Shown piece by piece: positions 16,801 to 25,449 of a stretch of DNA of 64,000 nt (the first letter of the stretch is position 1; each line of letters opens with the position of its first letter). The notes under the pieces were generated by a model, which saw nothing but the letters and a program-made list of their open reading frames with translations, searched no databases and had not been told where the DNA came from. A program made the position numbers and the translations under genes. This DNA comes from Rhizobium sp. Root1334 (lineage in GTDB: Bacteria; Pseudomonadota; Alphaproteobacteria; Rhizobiales; Rhizobiaceae): positions 871,000 to 934,999 of the forward strand of contig NZ_LMEY01000001.1 in assembly GCF_001426665.1 (NCBI RefSeq), given 5' to 3'.

Positions 16801-19800
16801 GAAACCGGCGATATCGAGATTCGCTCCCGCGAGCGCCTTTCGGAAGATGACTGGGCTGTACATGCGGTGGCAAGAAGCCGCAAACCGATCCCCGCCGATC
16901 CGGTCACCTCCGGCAACATCTTTGCCGGTGTGGAAAAGACCGCGACCGTGACACCGGCGAAGGCCTATGAAACTGCGCGTCAGTTCGGCCTGGATTACGG
17001 TCCTCGCTTCCAGCTGATGGCAAGGGCGGTCTGCTATGGCGACCGGTTCATCGATGTCGAATTGAAAGAGCCCGAGAAAACGGGCAATCCCTTTGTTTCC
17101 TACAGCCTCAATCCGATTTCCGTGGATGCAACCTTCCATGGACTGGTAGCGCTGTTTGATCGCTTTACCGGTGATGCCGGCGGTGCGCCTTATATCCCGG
17201 TGCGCTTCGGCTCCGTGCGCCTGACAAACTCCGGCCTCACGGTGAAACGCGCCGTGGTGGAGATCGAGCGCATTAGCGCCAACTCGATCAAGGCAAAATT
17301 CCGTTTCTTCGGCAAGGGTGGCGAAGTCATTGCGGCATTCGACGATTGCCGTTTCCGCCGGACCTATTTGCGCCAGCACAAGACGCTGGACATGCTGTCC
17401 TTCCACTATGAGGCTGTCCCTTCCGATCGGTCCCTACCGCTTGCAACGCTGGGGCAATCGCATGCGCTTCCGCTGCCGTTGCTTGCCGCAACGGAAGAGA
17501 GTGGCATCGACAATACGACGCTTCTGTTCAACGCAGCGATCTACCGCGCCTGCCACGAAATCGCGCTCAAGCTCGGCAAGGGCACGGCCAAGGTCGATAC
17601 GCGGTCGCTTCCCGGCGATTTTGCCTTCCGCTGCTTCCTCGCCAATTGCCTCTATGTCCTGGAAGACGCCGGCTTGTGCGAACACAAGGGTGGTAGCTGG
17701 AAGATCGCCGCCGAGTTTTCGCTTCCTCCCGTTGGCGACATTCTCAAGGAACTCTATGGCGAACGCTCCGAGCGCGCCGTGGAAGCTGTGTTGATCAACA
17801 ATTCCTACGCTGAAGCGCTGGATCGCATCGACAGTCTCTTTGCCGCCGAGCTATCGGGTAACGAAGTTGAAGCAATAAAGCCGCAGGGCTTCATCAGCGA
17901 TGCAACGCTCGATCACCAGACCGTGCATTCCGAGTCCACCCGTCAACGCATGGATCTCATTCTGGCGGCGGCCGAAAAAGCGCTCACCAGCAAAGAGGGC
18001 AAAACCAACCTGCGGATTGTTGAAGCAGGCACCGTCTCTGCCGGCTTCACCCGCAAGCTCGCGACGTTGGCGGCAAAATATGGCGCCAGCCTGATCGTTG
18101 TCGAACCACGCGAAAATGCCCAGCGCAATCTGGAGATCGCCTTCGAGGAAGACGCACATGTCCGCGTTCTGAAAAAGGACGCATTCGCGTCGCTTCCGGC
18201 TTTCGATCTCGTTGTCAGCGCTTCGGATACGATTTTCACCCTGATCGATGAAGACGGCGCCATTCGCAATGCGCTGCGTGTCTGCCTGCGGGAAAATGGG
18301 GCTCTTGTCGCTGCGACCAATGCGCCGACAGTGTTCAGCGACTTCGCCTTCGGATTGACCGAAAGCTGGTTTGCCCGCACCCAGGCCGTCGAGTTTCCGA
18401 TCGGCAAGCTGGCTACGATCACGCAATGGCAAAAGGACCTGACCGATCTCGGCCTTCGTAACATCTCCGTTGCAGATCGCGAATTGCCATACGGAAACAT
18501 CATCACGGTCGAGGCGCAGGGCGGCCTGTTTACCGAGATCGCCCCAACTGCCGACGCCCAGCCCGCAGAGGTCGCAAGGCCGGTGCTTGTGCTGCACGAA
18601 GGTAATGTTTCTAGCCTGCAGAACACACTTCCTTCAGGCAAGGATGCCATTCAGGCTCCTCTTATCCAGGTTCAGTTGACTGGCGATTTCGAAATCGACA
18701 AGGACAAGATCACTGAGGCCGTCGCCGGATTGAACGAAAAACCGATCCGCGCCGTCTACCTGTCGGCAACCACTGCGGCGGATCGCAGCCAGGATTCGGC
18801 TGCTCTGCAAAATCGCGTCCTGTCGCTCAGTGCCTTTGCCGAGTCGCTTCGACAGTATTATGCGCATGCGGAACCTGCAGCCGATCAGCGTCCGCGTCTC
18901 GTGATTGCTGCTCCCGGTGGCGCGCCGGTCACATCGAACGGGCGCGGCAAGGATGTGTCCGGATCAAGCGTCAACAGTGGCCTGTGGGCATTCGCCCGCG
19001 TGCTTCAAAACGAGTATGATATCCTCGATATCCATTCGCTCGATTTCACTGGACCCAAGGCCGGACCTGGTAACCAGCTCGCTGCGGCGATCTCGCTACT
19101 GAGCGATACAAGCGGAAACCGCGAATGGCTGCTTGACGGACAGAACGGTATCCTTTCGGAAATCCGCGCCGTACCCGGCCCGGTCGATCAAAGCTTGCGC
19201 AAGACGACGGGCTTCAAGGCCGCGACCATCCGCCAGCGTGTCAGCTCGCAGGTCGGCAGCATTGCCTGGGAACAGTCAGACATCCCGCAGGCTGGCCCGG
19301 ACGACGTCGTCGTTGCGGTCGCTGCAACCGGCCTGAACTTCCGCGACGTCATGTGGGCGATGGGACTTTTGCCGGAAGAAGCGCTGGAGGACGGTTTTGC
19401 CGGAGCGACGATCGGCATGGAGCTTTCCGGCCATGTCGTTGCCATCGGCAGCGGCATCAAGGACCTGTCGGTCGGCGACGCCGTAATGGCGATCGCGCCC
19501 GCAGCCTTTTCCACCCATGTGGTCGTTTCGCGGTCCGGCGTTGCCAGACTGCCGGAAACCGTCAGCCCCGTCGCAGCAGCAACCGTGCCAGTTGCCTTCC
19601 TTACCGCCTATTACGCGATGATCGAGCTTGGCCGTATTCGGCCTGGCGAAACGATCCTGATCCACGGCGCTGCCGGCGGTGTCGGCCTTGCAGCCCTGCA
19701 GGTTGCCAAGCTTGCCGGTGCCAAGGTGATCGCCACAGCGGGAACGCGCGAAAAGCGCCGTTTCCTGAAGATGCTCGGTGCTGATCACGTCTTCGATTCG

Positions 19801-21447
19801 CGTTCGCTGGCCTTCGTCAACGAGATCCTCGGCGTTACCGGCGGCGAAGGTGTCGATCTGGTACTGAACTCGCTGTTTGCCGAAGCCATGGAACAGAGCC
19901 TGTCGCTGGTGAAGCCGTTTGGCCGCTTCCTCGAACTTGGCAAACGTGACTACTACGGTGACAGCAAGATCGGCCTTCGGCCTTTCCGCCGCAATATCAG
20001 CTATTTTGGTATCGATGCCGACCAGTTGCTGGTCAACGCGCCGGACCTGACGAAGCGGATTTTCACAGAAATCGGCGCGCTGTTCGAAGAAGGCAAACTT
20101 GTGCCTCTCCCCTACCGCGCCTTCGGTTTCGACGAAATCGGCAACGCTTTCCGCCTGATGCAGAATGCCGGCCATATCGGCAAGATCGTCGTTTTGCCAC
20201 CCGTTGCCGGACGCGATGAAGTTGCCAACCGGCCGGCCGGCCGCATGTCTGTCGATAGTCTTGGCGTGCATTTGGTCGTTGGTGGTATCGGCGGGTTCGG
20301 TCTTGCTGCTGCCAACTGGCTGGTTGAAAAGGGTGCGCGCAACATCGCGCTCGCCACCCGCCGGGGTATCGCCGATATCGAGACCCTGGAAGCGATCAAG
20401 CGATGGGAAAACATGGGCGTCTCGGCGACCATCCACGCCTGCGACGTGACGGACGAAGCTGCTGCAGACGCTCTGCTGAAAACACTTCGGCAGATCGCCC
20501 CCCTGAAGACCGTCGTTCACGCCGCAATGGTCCTCGACGACGCGCTGATCAACAATCTCAGCCGCGAGCGTAACCGTCCGGTCATCGACGTGAAGGCGCA
20601 GGGCGCAGCCGTTCTTGACCGGTTGACCCGCGCCGATACGCTCGAACATTTCATCATGTTCTCGTCGGCAACCACATTGGTCGGCAATCCAGGCCAGGCC
20701 AACTATGTGGCTGCCAACGGCTATCTTGAGGGTCTTGCCCGCGCTCGCCGGCTTGAAGGTCTGCCGGGGCTCGCCATCGGCTTCGGTGCGATCGCCGACA
20801 AGGGCTATCTGGCACAGAATACCGACGTCAACGATCTGCTTTCCAAGCGTATCGGCAAAACGGCTCTGAAGGCGCAAACCGCCCTCAATCAGGTCGAGAG
20901 CTATATCCGGTCCGATCCGGGTACCGTCGATGCCGCCGTTGCAATGGTTTCCGAACTCGATTGGGCCGCGGCGCGTAACCTGCCGGTGGTCCGCAATGCC
21001 CTCTTCGAGGTCATCCTGCGAACCGCCGACCAGCACACTGCAGGCAGCGACGGTAAGACCATGGATCTTGTGGCAATGATCGACGGAAAATCGGCGCAAG
21101 AGGCCGAAGATATCCTCTATGATCTGGTTGCCAGCGAAATCGCAGCTATCCTGCGCGTATCAAAGGATACGATTTCGCGCAGCAAGATCCTGAAGGAAAT
21201 CGGTCTCGATAGTTTGATGGCCGTTGAATTGGGGATCAGCTTCCAGCAGAATACCGGCTTTGACATGCCGTTGAGCGGCGTTGCCGACAATACGACCGTT
21301 GGCGATGTTGCACGTAAGCTCTACGACAAGGTGAGCAAGCGGGATCACGGCAGCGACGAAGACAGCGAGCCAACGGACAACAAGATCGTCAACGAGCTCG
21401 CCCAGCGCCATACCGGCACCGGTACGGAAAAGGCAGTGAGCCAATGA
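13864..21447 (+). CDS. rkpA: RkpA, giant type I polyketide/fatty-acid synthase of the capsule locus
   Basis: A 2527-residue type I synthase, close in size and setting to RkpA of Sinorhizobium meliloti. Domains in order: ketosynthase (about 1-430; C171, H306, H344); acyltransferase (about 520-830; S617 in GHSVGE, YPFH at 718-721 suggesting malonyl); dehydratase (about 890-1170; H922 in the HxxxGxxxxP motif, D1088); a methyltransferase-like segment (about 1360-1510) whose SAM loop is degraded; a structural KR half; enoylreductase (about 1785-2095; HGAAGGVG 1934-1941); ketoreductase (about 2135-2340; GGIGGFG, Y2281, N2285); ACP (S2450 in LDSLM). No thioesterase follows, so the chain must be released by another enzyme. 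A full reducing set implies a saturated acyl chain, probably made iteratively. The stop overlaps rkpG by four bases (ATGA). Confidence 0.92.
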   Translation: MTVEIIGRACLAPGANSPQALFRVLRQGKCTVTRIPSDRWDLARFWHPVIGNPGKTYSFAAGVLDSIYDFDPAVFGMSQREAMHMDPQQRVLLQLAWRALEDANISIPSLHGENVGVYIGASNLDHANLTVEDPAAAGPYFMTGNTLSIVSNRISHIFGLSGPSMTVDTACSSSLVALDQAMRALNAGEIDTAIVGGVSILAHPLPFVGFAQARMLSPEGLCRAYDNDGAGYVRAEGGVVFVLRRSDRARQEKDRSYAKIVATGVNSAGRTNGISLPSREAQANLLRSIYEGNNIDSNQVAFVEGHGTGTKVGDPSEVWSIGTVIGANRRAPVPIGSIKSNIGHTEPASGLFGMLKAVMALENNYLPASLHFETPNENIDFDGLNVRVTANPIELLRGKRARLAGINSFGFGGANAHVVISDPDPVQEERSRNNAAGHVFMASAHTAHSLEELLKSYKSTFAKTSKDEARTVIAASGVNRTQMRHRFAARSDHPEDIIRAIASHLEKPASDIGETGEAVTKDAKVAFVFSGNGSQWAGMGVEAFRENLHFRQCFTSVSALFKFHSDIVLTDLLTDPDLDKKLSDTKFAQPLLFAVQAALSDSLVAMGIKPTAVFGHSVGEIAAAYAAGALSLVDAVSIVAKRSLHQDLLAGQGTMAAAMLGEEAANAFAKSRGLEQICVAAINAHNSVTISGPAHEVSAFRDAARKAKIPVQILDINYPFHHPIIDRAKKAFLADIPDIAPRKSELAYLSTVTGERMDGTQLDPDYWWKNVREPVRFQAATEAAIELGCSLFIEISPRPILSSYLKETVKQASIPGTVVATLLRDAGEKGQDPISRAMARAIAHGAAFDEARLFGKRNAFVSLPSLPFELAELRPASTSDATDVFGRGAKTPYTLAGWRSDLNSGSWKNHVDAHLFPDLAEHIVDGKAILPGSGFIEIAISAAQQYYGTTEVDITNLEIVRPLELADNRMMELSTILSPETGDIEIRSRERLSEDDWAVHAVARSRKPIPADPVTSGNIFAGVEKTATVTPAKAYETARQFGLDYGPRFQLMARAVCYGDRFIDVELKEPEKTGNPFVSYSLNPISVDATFHGLVALFDRFTGDAGGAPYIPVRFGSVRLTNSGLTVKRAVVEIERISANSIKAKFRFFGKGGEVIAAFDDCRFRRTYLRQHKTLDMLSFHYEAVPSDRSLPLATLGQSHALPLPLLAATEESGIDNTTLLFNAAIYRACHEIALKLGKGTAKVDTRSLPGDFAFRCFLANCLYVLEDAGLCEHKGGSWKIAAEFSLPPVGDILKELYGERSERAVEAVLINNSYAEALDRIDSLFAAELSGNEVEAIKPQGFISDATLDHQTVHSESTRQRMDLILAAAEKALTSKEGKTNLRIVEAGTVSAGFTRKLATLAAKYGASLIVVEPRENAQRNLEIAFEEDAHVRVLKKDAFASLPAFDLVVSASDTIFTLIDEDGAIRNALRVCLRENGALVAATNAPTVFSDFAFGLTESWFARTQAVEFPIGKLATITQWQKDLTDLGLRNISVADRELPYGNIITVEAQGGLFTEIAPTADAQPAEVARPVLVLHEGNVSSLQNTLPSGKDAIQAPLIQVQLTGDFEIDKDKITEAVAGLNEKPIRAVYLSATTAADRSQDSAALQNRVLSLSAFAESLRQYYAHAEPAADQRPRLVIAAPGGAPVTSNGRGKDVSGSSVNSGLWAFARVLQNEYDILDIHSLDFTGPKAGPGNQLAAAISLLSDTSGNREWLLDGQNGILSEIRAVPGPVDQSLRKTTGFKAATIRQRVSSQVGSIAWEQSDIPQAGPDDVVVAVAATGLNFRDVMWAMGLLPEEALEDGFAGATIGMELSGHVVAIGSGIKDLSVGDAVMAIAPAAFSTHVVVSRSGVARLPETVSPVAAATVPVAFLTAYYAMIELGRIRPGETILIHGAAGGVGLAALQVAKLAGAKVIATAGTREKRRFLKMLGADHVFDSRSLAFVNEILGVTGGEGVDLVLNSLFAEAMEQSLSLVKPFGRFLELGKRDYYGDSKIGLRPFRRNISYFGIDADQLLVNAPDLTKRIFTEIGALFEEGKLVPLPYRAFGFDEIGNAFRLMQNAGHIGKIVVLPPVAGRDEVANRPAGRMSVDSLGVHLVVGGIGGFGLAAANWLVEKGARNIALATRRGIADIETLEAIKRWENMGVSATIHACDVTDEAAADALLKTLRQIAPLKTVVHAAMVLDDALINNLSRERNRPVIDVKAQGAAVLDRLTRADTLEHFIMFSSATTLVGNPGQANYVAANGYLEGLARARRLEGLPGLAIGFGAIADKGYLAQNTDVNDLLSKRIGKTALKAQTALNQVESYIRSDPGTVDAAVAMVSELDWAAARNLPVVRNALFEVILRTADQHTAGSDGKTMDLVAMIDGKSAQEAEDILYDLVASEIAAILRVSKDTISRSKILKEIGLDSLMAVELGISFQQNTGFDMPLSGVADNTTVGDVARKLYDKVSKRDHGSDEDSEPTDNKIVNELAQRHTGTGTEKAVSQ

Positions 21448-22859
21448 GCGAGAGTGAGGAACGCAACAGCGCTGCGAAGATGAACAGCAGCCTGAAAGAG
21501 AACCTTCTGGACCAGATGCGCAATGCGCATCAGTCGTCAGAGCGCAATCGTATGGCCCGTTCAGAGCGCGACGTTCCTCCGCCCGTCAGGCGCAAACAGA
21601 CGCGATTCGAGGATTTGCCGGAGTACAAGCAGGTCCAGACCCAGAAAGTCGCCAGCGAACAGCTGGGTATCGACAATCCGTTCTACCGCGCGCATCAGAC
21701 GGCAGCCGGTGCCACGACAGTGATCGACGGACGCAAGCTGATCAACTTCGCGTCTTACGATTATCTCGGCCTCAACAGGCATGCACATGTTCTGGCACAG
21801 GCCCGCGACACCATCAGCACCTTCGGTATCTCGGCATCAGCCAGCCGGCTTGTGGCCGGCGAACGCCCGGCGCACGCCGAACTCGAAGAGCGTATCGCCG
21901 CTTTCTACGGCGTCGAAGCGGCCGTCTGCTTTGTCAGCGGCTACCTGACCAATGTCGCGGCAATCAGCTGCCTGATGGGTCCGAAGGATCTCGTCGTGCA
22001 CGACGAGTTCATTCACAACAGTGCACTCGCCGGCATCAAGCTATCTGGCGCTACGCGCCGCCTGTTCAAGCACAATGATGCGAACGACCTGGAACATGTA
22101 CTGCGGACGGTTGCCGGCGATTATCGCCGCATTCTGGTGATCGTCGAAGGCGTCTATTCCATGGACGGTGATATCGCCAATCTGCCCGCGATCATGAAAC
22201 TGAAGGCCGAGTACGGCTTCTGGCTGATGGTCGATGAGGCCCATTCGCTCGGCATTCTCGGCAAACGTGGCAAAGGTACGTTCGAACATTTCGGCATCGA
22301 TCCGCGCCAGGTCGATATCTGGATGGGAACACTTTCCAAGACGACATCGAGCTGCGGCGGGTATATCGCCGGCAGCGGTGCTCTGGCAGCCGTACTGAAG
22401 GCAACCGCTGGAGGGTTCGTCTACAGTGTCGGCCTCGCACCGGTTCTGACTGCATCGGCCATCGCCAGCCTGGATATTCTGGAAGGCGAGCCGGAACGTG
22501 TCGCCGCCTTGAGGCGCAACGGCACACTCTTCCTGAAGCTTGCCCAGGAAGCCGGTCTGGACACGGGTCTGAGTGCCGGCTTCTCCGTAGTTCCGGTTCT
22601 GGTTGGTGATTCTCTGCGTGCAGTGCAACTGTCAAACGATCTTCTGGCCGCCGGCATCAACGCATTGCCAATCATCCATCCGGCAGTCCCGGAAGGAATG
22701 GCGCGTCTGCGGTTCTTCATCACCAGCGAACATACGGAAGAACAGATCCGCCAGACTGTGGCGATGACGGCTGAAAAGCTCAAGGATCTGACTGAGCGGA
22801 ATTTCGGTCTCGCATCGATCGATGTCCAGCAGATGATGAAGATGCTCGCCACCCGATAA
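21444..22859 (+). CDS. rkpG: RkpG, alpha-oxoamine synthase (SPT/AONS/KBL-like)
   Basis: A 471-residue PLP enzyme of the alpha-oxoamine synthase family (serine palmitoyltransferase, 8-amino-7-oxononanoate synthase, 2-amino-3-ketobutyrate CoA ligase). The PLP Lys is K299 in GTLSKTTSSCGG. The cofactor Asp/His occur in VDEAHSLG and a ring-stacking His in DEFIHNSALAG. These enzymes join an acyl thioester to an amino acid with loss of CO2. An extra N-terminal stretch of about 75 polar residues precedes the catalytic fold and could dock to the RkpA ACP (inference). The gene overlaps rkpA by four bases. I infer that RkpG off-loads the RkpA chain as a 2-amino-3-ketone. In S. meliloti rkpG is needed for capsule production. 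Confidence 0.88.
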   Translation: MSESEERNSAAKMNSSLKENLLDQMRNAHQSSERNRMARSERDVPPPVRRKQTRFEDLPEYKQVQTQKVASEQLGIDNPFYRAHQTAAGATTVIDGRKLINFASYDYLGLNRHAHVLAQARDTISTFGISASASRLVAGERPAHAELEERIAAFYGVEAAVCFVSGYLTNVAAISCLMGPKDLVVHDEFIHNSALAGIKLSGATRRLFKHNDANDLEHVLRTVAGDYRRILVIVEGVYSMDGDIANLPAIMKLKAEYGFWLMVDEAHSLGILGKRGKGTFEHFGIDPRQVDIWMGTLSKTTSSCGGYIAGSGALAAVLKATAGGFVYSVGLAPVLTASAIASLDILEGEPERVAALRRNGTLFLKLAQEAGLDTGLSAGFSVVPVLVGDSLRAVQLSNDLLAAGINALPIIHPAVPEGMARLRFFITSEHTEEQIRQTVAMTAEKLKDLTERNFGLASIDVQQMMKMLATR

Positions 22860-22912
22860 CGCGCTCCCGAAACAGCCAGGCGAACGTCCATGAACCGAAC
22901 CGGTCTTGCGGC

Positions 22913-23713
22913 ATGACTCATGTGATCATTACCGGCGGATCAAGCGGGATCGGACTGGCACTGGCGCGTATCTATGCTGCCCGCGGCGTACGCATATCGC
23001 TGCTCGCACGCTCCCTGCCCACGCTTGAGGCGGCCAGAACCGAACTTATCAAAGATCACGGCGAAGCATCGATCCGCATTGAAAGTGCCGACGTTGCCGA
23101 CGAAGATCAGGCATTGGCGGCAATACACAAATGCGAAGATGCCTTCGGCCCCTGTGACATCCTGATCACATCTGCCGGAATTGTCGAACCCGGACGCTTC
23201 GATACGCTATCTCCGGCTGCCTTCCATCGGCAGATTCAGACAAACCTGTTCGGCAGCGTCCACGCGGTGCGCGCGGTTTATGCGACCATGAAGCAAAGGC
23301 GCTCCGGCCGGATCATGCTGGTATCGTCCGGCGCGGGTTTGATCGGTATCTATGGCTACACGGCCTATTGTGCCTCGAAATTTGCCCTGCATGGTTTCGC
23401 CGACGCTCTTCGTTCGGAAGCAAAGCCGCACGGGGTCAAGGTTTCTGTCTGTTTCCCGCCCGATACAGAAACGCCGCAGTTTTCCCGCGAATTGGAACAT
23501 CGGCCGCTTGAAGCAACGGTTATCATGGGACGGGTTGCTCCCTGGTCCTCCGCTACCGTTGCGCTGCAGATCGTGCGGGCCATCGACAGAGGCCAATTCG
23601 AGGTGTTTTTCGGCTGGACGCTGTGGGCGCTGGGACGTTTTGGCTCGACGGTGAAGCCGGTTCTCAACTGGTGGTTCGACAGGGGTATTCAACGGATAAG
23701 CGACCAGCGCTGA
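22913..23713 (+). CDS. rkpH: RkpH, short-chain dehydrogenase resembling 3-ketosphinganine reductase
   Basis: A 266-residue classical SDR. The cofactor motif is TGGSSGIG (7-14), and the catalytic Tyr152 and Lys156 lie in YCASK, with Ser139 upstream. The segment FPPDTETP (181-188) closely matches the PPDTDTP motif characteristic of 3-ketodihydrosphingosine reductases (KDSR/TSC10). A hydrophobic C-terminal segment (about 232-256) could bind membrane. I infer reduction of the ketone made by RkpG to an amino alcohol, giving a sphingoid-base-like lipid. It follows rkpG by 53 bases in the same operon. Confidence 0.88.
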   Translation: MTHVIITGGSSGIGLALARIYAARGVRISLLARSLPTLEAARTELIKDHGEASIRIESADVADEDQALAAIHKCEDAFGPCDILITSAGIVEPGRFDTLSPAAFHRQIQTNLFGSVHAVRAVYATMKQRRSGRIMLVSSGAGLIGIYGYTAYCASKFALHGFADALRSEAKPHGVKVSVCFPPDTETPQFSRELEHRPLEATVIMGRVAPWSSATVALQIVRAIDRGQFEVFFGWTLWALGRFGSTVKPVLNWWFDRGIQRISDQR

Positions 23714-23816
23714 ACAGTAGAGCCTGCTTGTATCCGCCGTGAATAGGTTTTAAGTGTCGCTCAGCCGCGGCGGTGCATGACGCATCGGTAGGCGATGAAA
23801 GATCAAAGGTATTCGT

Positions 23817-25418
23817 TTGGCGTTCACGTCGCTCCATATGCACTACCATCCGGTAACGCTGACCTTTCTCTGCTACGCGCTGGCCTGTGCTGTCATCCTG
23901 TATACAGACAAGTTTGCCTTGCCCGCACGCGAGCGCCGGAGACACCGGCCGCCATCCAGCCGCCGCCGCGCCACCGTCGATATCCTGTCACGGCTGCCAA
24001 TCATTGCTCTCGTGTTTGCGGGCTTCTTCTCGATCTCCTGGCGCCCTCTCTATGCGAGCGCCGGAACGATGAGCTTCTTCGTCATCTTCACCGGAATATC
24101 CCGGGCCAAATACAGGTTCATTCGCGAACCGCTGGTCTTTTCAGATATCGCCCTGGTCGCCGACGTCTTCAAGTACAAGACGATCTTCTACGCCCACTCG
24201 CTCAACATCGTTTTCTGGGTTGTCGCCTTCCTGTATGTCTTCGGCGTCTCGGCGCTGTACATGTATTTCGAGCCCAGCATCCTGCCTGCCAGCCACAAGC
24301 TGCTCTGGATTATCCTGATGATCCTGATCGCCGATCTACCCTGGATTCTGCTGTTCTATGGTCCGGTGAACAGGCCGGTGGCCGATTTCGTGCAACACCT
24401 TGTCGGCAAGCCGAACGTCAAGGTCAGCACCATCCGTTTCGGAACCTTCGCATCCGTTATTTTCCATTTCATCCTCTGGCTGGGCCGCCGCCGTGAAAAG
24501 ATCGTGGCCGAATTGCAAGAACGCTTCTTCGCAGCCGTCCATGATCTGATCGGTCACGATGCCGACAACAAGGCACCGCTGGTCATTGTCTGGCAGTCAG
24601 AATCCTTCATCGACATGCGCCATTGCGGTGTAGACAGCATCAAGCTGCCGACCATCGACAGGCTGCAGAAACTTGCCGTGCAGTGGGGGCGCCTCGCAAC
24701 GGTGTTTGAGGGCGGGTACACGCTGCGCACGGAATTCGCGGTGTTGAGCGGCCTTGTTCCCGACGACCTGCATATTGATGCAAGTTATCCCTACCTGCGG
24801 GCGGGCCACTATACCAATGTGGTCTGGCCGACGAAGCTGAAGAATGCGGGCTGGAGCACGCATTTCATGCACCCCTATGACCGGACGTTCTTCCTTCGCC
24901 ACAAAGCCATGCCGCAACTCGGCTTTGAAAAGATGACCATGCTCGACGACTTCGACCATGATCCCCTCCGCGACGGCCCCTATGTTTCGGATAGTGCCCT
25001 GACCCGCAAAGTCATCGCTGACGTGGAAAGCCAGACCGATGACAAGGGTAGTTTTCTCTTCGTCGCATCGATGGCCAACCATGGACCTTGGGAGCCCAAC
25101 CGCGTTGAAGGAATCGTCGATCCTGTCGGGATCTATCTCGATATCCTGCAGCAATCCGACAAGGCGCTGGGTGAACTCGTCGATCACCTAGACACGCTCG
25201 ATCGCCCCGTCTGGCTGGTTTTCTACGGTGACCACGCGCCGCTGCTAAAATCCTTTGCCGACCCCTTCCCCGATCCCCGCACCGATTACTTCATCGTGCC
25301 ACTGGCCGCCGCGCGCACATCGCAGAATGCTCCGTCGTCTCCGCGTAGCGTAGAACCTTGGAAGCTGCTGGAAGCCATGTTGAAACATGCCAATCTGCAC
25401 AGGGATGATCTGCAATAG
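23817..25418 (+). CDS. rkpI: RkpI, membrane-anchored LtaS/sulfatase-superfamily phosphotransferase-like protein
   Basis: A 533-residue protein with about five or six N-terminal membrane segments (within residues 11-225) and a C-terminal alkaline-phosphatase-superfamily domain facing the periplasm. Metal and nucleophile positions of the LtaS/OpgB class are visible: E262 in WQSESF, T302 in GGYTLRTEF, NH at 421-422 and DH at 472-473 in YGDHAP. Such enzymes move phosphoglycerol or phosphoethanolamine from phospholipids onto glycans or lipids. The start is a TTG at 23817 with AAAGG about 6 bases upstream; the next ATG (23838) has no ribosome site. Position matches rkpI of S. meliloti, whose biochemical role I do not know. 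Confidence 0.78.
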   Translation: MAFTSLHMHYHPVTLTFLCYALACAVILYTDKFALPARERRRHRPPSSRRRATVDILSRLPIIALVFAGFFSISWRPLYASAGTMSFFVIFTGISRAKYRFIREPLVFSDIALVADVFKYKTIFYAHSLNIVFWVVAFLYVFGVSALYMYFEPSILPASHKLLWIILMILIADLPWILLFYGPVNRPVADFVQHLVGKPNVKVSTIRFGTFASVIFHFILWLGRRREKIVAELQERFFAAVHDLIGHDADNKAPLVIVWQSESFIDMRHCGVDSIKLPTIDRLQKLAVQWGRLATVFEGGYTLRTEFAVLSGLVPDDLHIDASYPYLRAGHYTNVVWPTKLKNAGWSTHFMHPYDRTFFLRHKAMPQLGFEKMTMLDDFDHDPLRDGPYVSDSALTRKVIADVESQTDDKGSFLFVASMANHGPWEPNRVEGIVDPVGIYLDILQQSDKALGELVDHLDTLDRPVWLVFYGDHAPLLKSFADPFPDPRTDYFIVPLAAARTSQNAPSSPRSVEPWKLLEAMLKHANLHRDDLQ

Positions 25419-25449
25419 TGCCGGCATTATTTTCGAAGGTGCAGGGACA

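Noticed and set aside
19276-21099. 607-codon frame on - inside rkpA
   Set aside because: Antisense to the ER/KR/ACP part of RkpA, whose catalytic motifs are intact; the translation has no recognisable domain.
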